Assembly: GCA_002798195.1 (NCBI GenBank)
Contig: NWQM01000017.1
Span: 62,001-126,000, forward strand
Origin: Lysobacteraceae bacterium NML03-0222
GTDB lineage: Bacteria; Pseudomonadota; Gammaproteobacteria; Xanthomonadales; Xanthomonadaceae
Reading direction: 5' to 3'
DNA: 64,000 nt
Shown here piece by piece: positions 63,664-64,000 of this stretch. The notes under the pieces are model-generated. The model saw nothing but the letters and a program-made list of their open reading frames with translations. It made no database searches and was not told the DNA's origin. The position numbers and the translations under genes were made by a program. Position 1 is the first letter of the stretch; each line of letters starts with the position of its first letter.

Positions 63664-63688
63664 TCATTGCACCAGGATATGTCCTTGA

Positions 63689-63720
63689 AAAACCGCCACA
63701 TTTATGTGGCGGTTTTTTGT
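63689..63720 (+). terminator. Terminator of the RDD gene
   Basis: A 12-bp stem (63689-63700 and 63705-63716) with loop TTTA, followed by TT, 26 bp after the stop codon. Confidence 0.9.
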
Positions 63721-63772
63721 GGCTGGGCAGAAGCACAGTTATGGTATTGCTGAGCCTGATGGAATAATGCAG

Positions 63773-64000
63773 TCAACTGGATGAAAGCTGTTGCTTTGCC
63801 CATTGACCGAGTTTTTCCCGGCCAATCTTGGCGTTGTGGCGGATATCCACCGGGAACTTGCCGGGATGGTGCAGGAAATGGCGGATATGAGCGGTATGGA
63901 CATGGCCTTCAGCGATTTTTTGCAGTTCTTCGCGGATGCGCGGCCATTGGCTGGTGGCTATATCCGCACGCAGCTCCACGCACAGGCAGGCGGCATGGCC
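63773..64000 (-). CDS. C-terminal end of an AMP-binding ligase, probably OleC
   Basis: Only the last 75 codons lie in the window; the gene continues past the right edge. The ending HIRHFLHHPGKFPVDIRHNAKIGREKLGQWA resembles the C-terminus of the OleC olefin beta-lactone synthetase and related fatty-acyl ligases, where FPVDIRHNAKI is a recurrent phrase. An ATG-like start at 63979 is internal. Confidence 0.55.
   Translation of the reverse strand, partial: GHAACLCVELRADIATSQWPRIREELQKIAEGHVHTAHIRHFLHHPGKFPVDIRHNAKIGREKLGQWAKQQLSSS

Overview
The window looks like a gammaproteobacterial chromosome of moderately high GC, most likely Xanthomonadales/Lysobacterales. Pointers are an HslV with an N-terminal extension ahead of its catalytic threonine, a monomeric NADP isocitrate dehydrogenase, a BPSS1780-type membrane protein, a homodimer-type AceE, a long-form QueF and an OleC-like C-terminus at the right edge. 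The assignment comes from gene content and protein signatures, not from a search.

Left flank (1-15.9 kb), housekeeping and envelope: ubiK, the PII protein glnK, a DUF4153 membrane protein, speE, a SirB2-like protein, a receiver-histidine kinase, a four-gene export unit (TolC, HlyD, two ABC-2 permeases, no ATPase), an rluE-type pseudouridine synthase, lipoprotein and exported proteins, and icd.

Accessory island (about 15.9-34.4 kb): a full type III-B CRISPR-Cas locus. cas6-cmr1-cmr2(cas10)-cmr3-cmr4-cmr5-cmr6 run rightward, followed by an NE0113-family CARF protein and a Csx1-family CARF-HEPN RNase. On the minus strand lie cas2-cas1-cas2' (cas1 between two different Cas2-like genes) and then a Fic protein. 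Next come three small hydrophobic proteins (two are paralogues), preceded by a broken copy of one of them, then a 17-repeat array read leftward, a Card1/Can2-type CARF nuclease and csx16. Cas10 has the GGDD cyclase motif but no HD nuclease domain, so defence should run through cyclic oligoadenylate: Cmr senses RNA, Cas10 makes the messenger, Csx1 and Card1 act as effectors, and NE0113/Csx16 may bind or destroy the signal.

The most unusual signal is a palindrome, TTGCAATATTGCAA or close variants, in front of six island genes or operons, mostly 57-73 bp from the start codon. Its exact core GCAATATTGC was seen five times, all inside this island. It also marks the small membrane-protein genes, tying them to the CRISPR genes as one candidate regulon.

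Right flank (34.4-64 kb), again core genome: a lipoprotein, a LysM protein, queF, zapE, hydrolases, an extracellular nuclease, cytochrome c, hemH, a SYLF protein, tatABC, glyQS, hslVU, a TonB-dependent haem-type receptor, aceE, a PEBP protein, a YheT hydrolase, a PlsC acyltransferase, relA, hemF, an RDD protein and the end of an OleC-like ligase. No rRNA, tRNA, insertion sequence or integrase was recognised.
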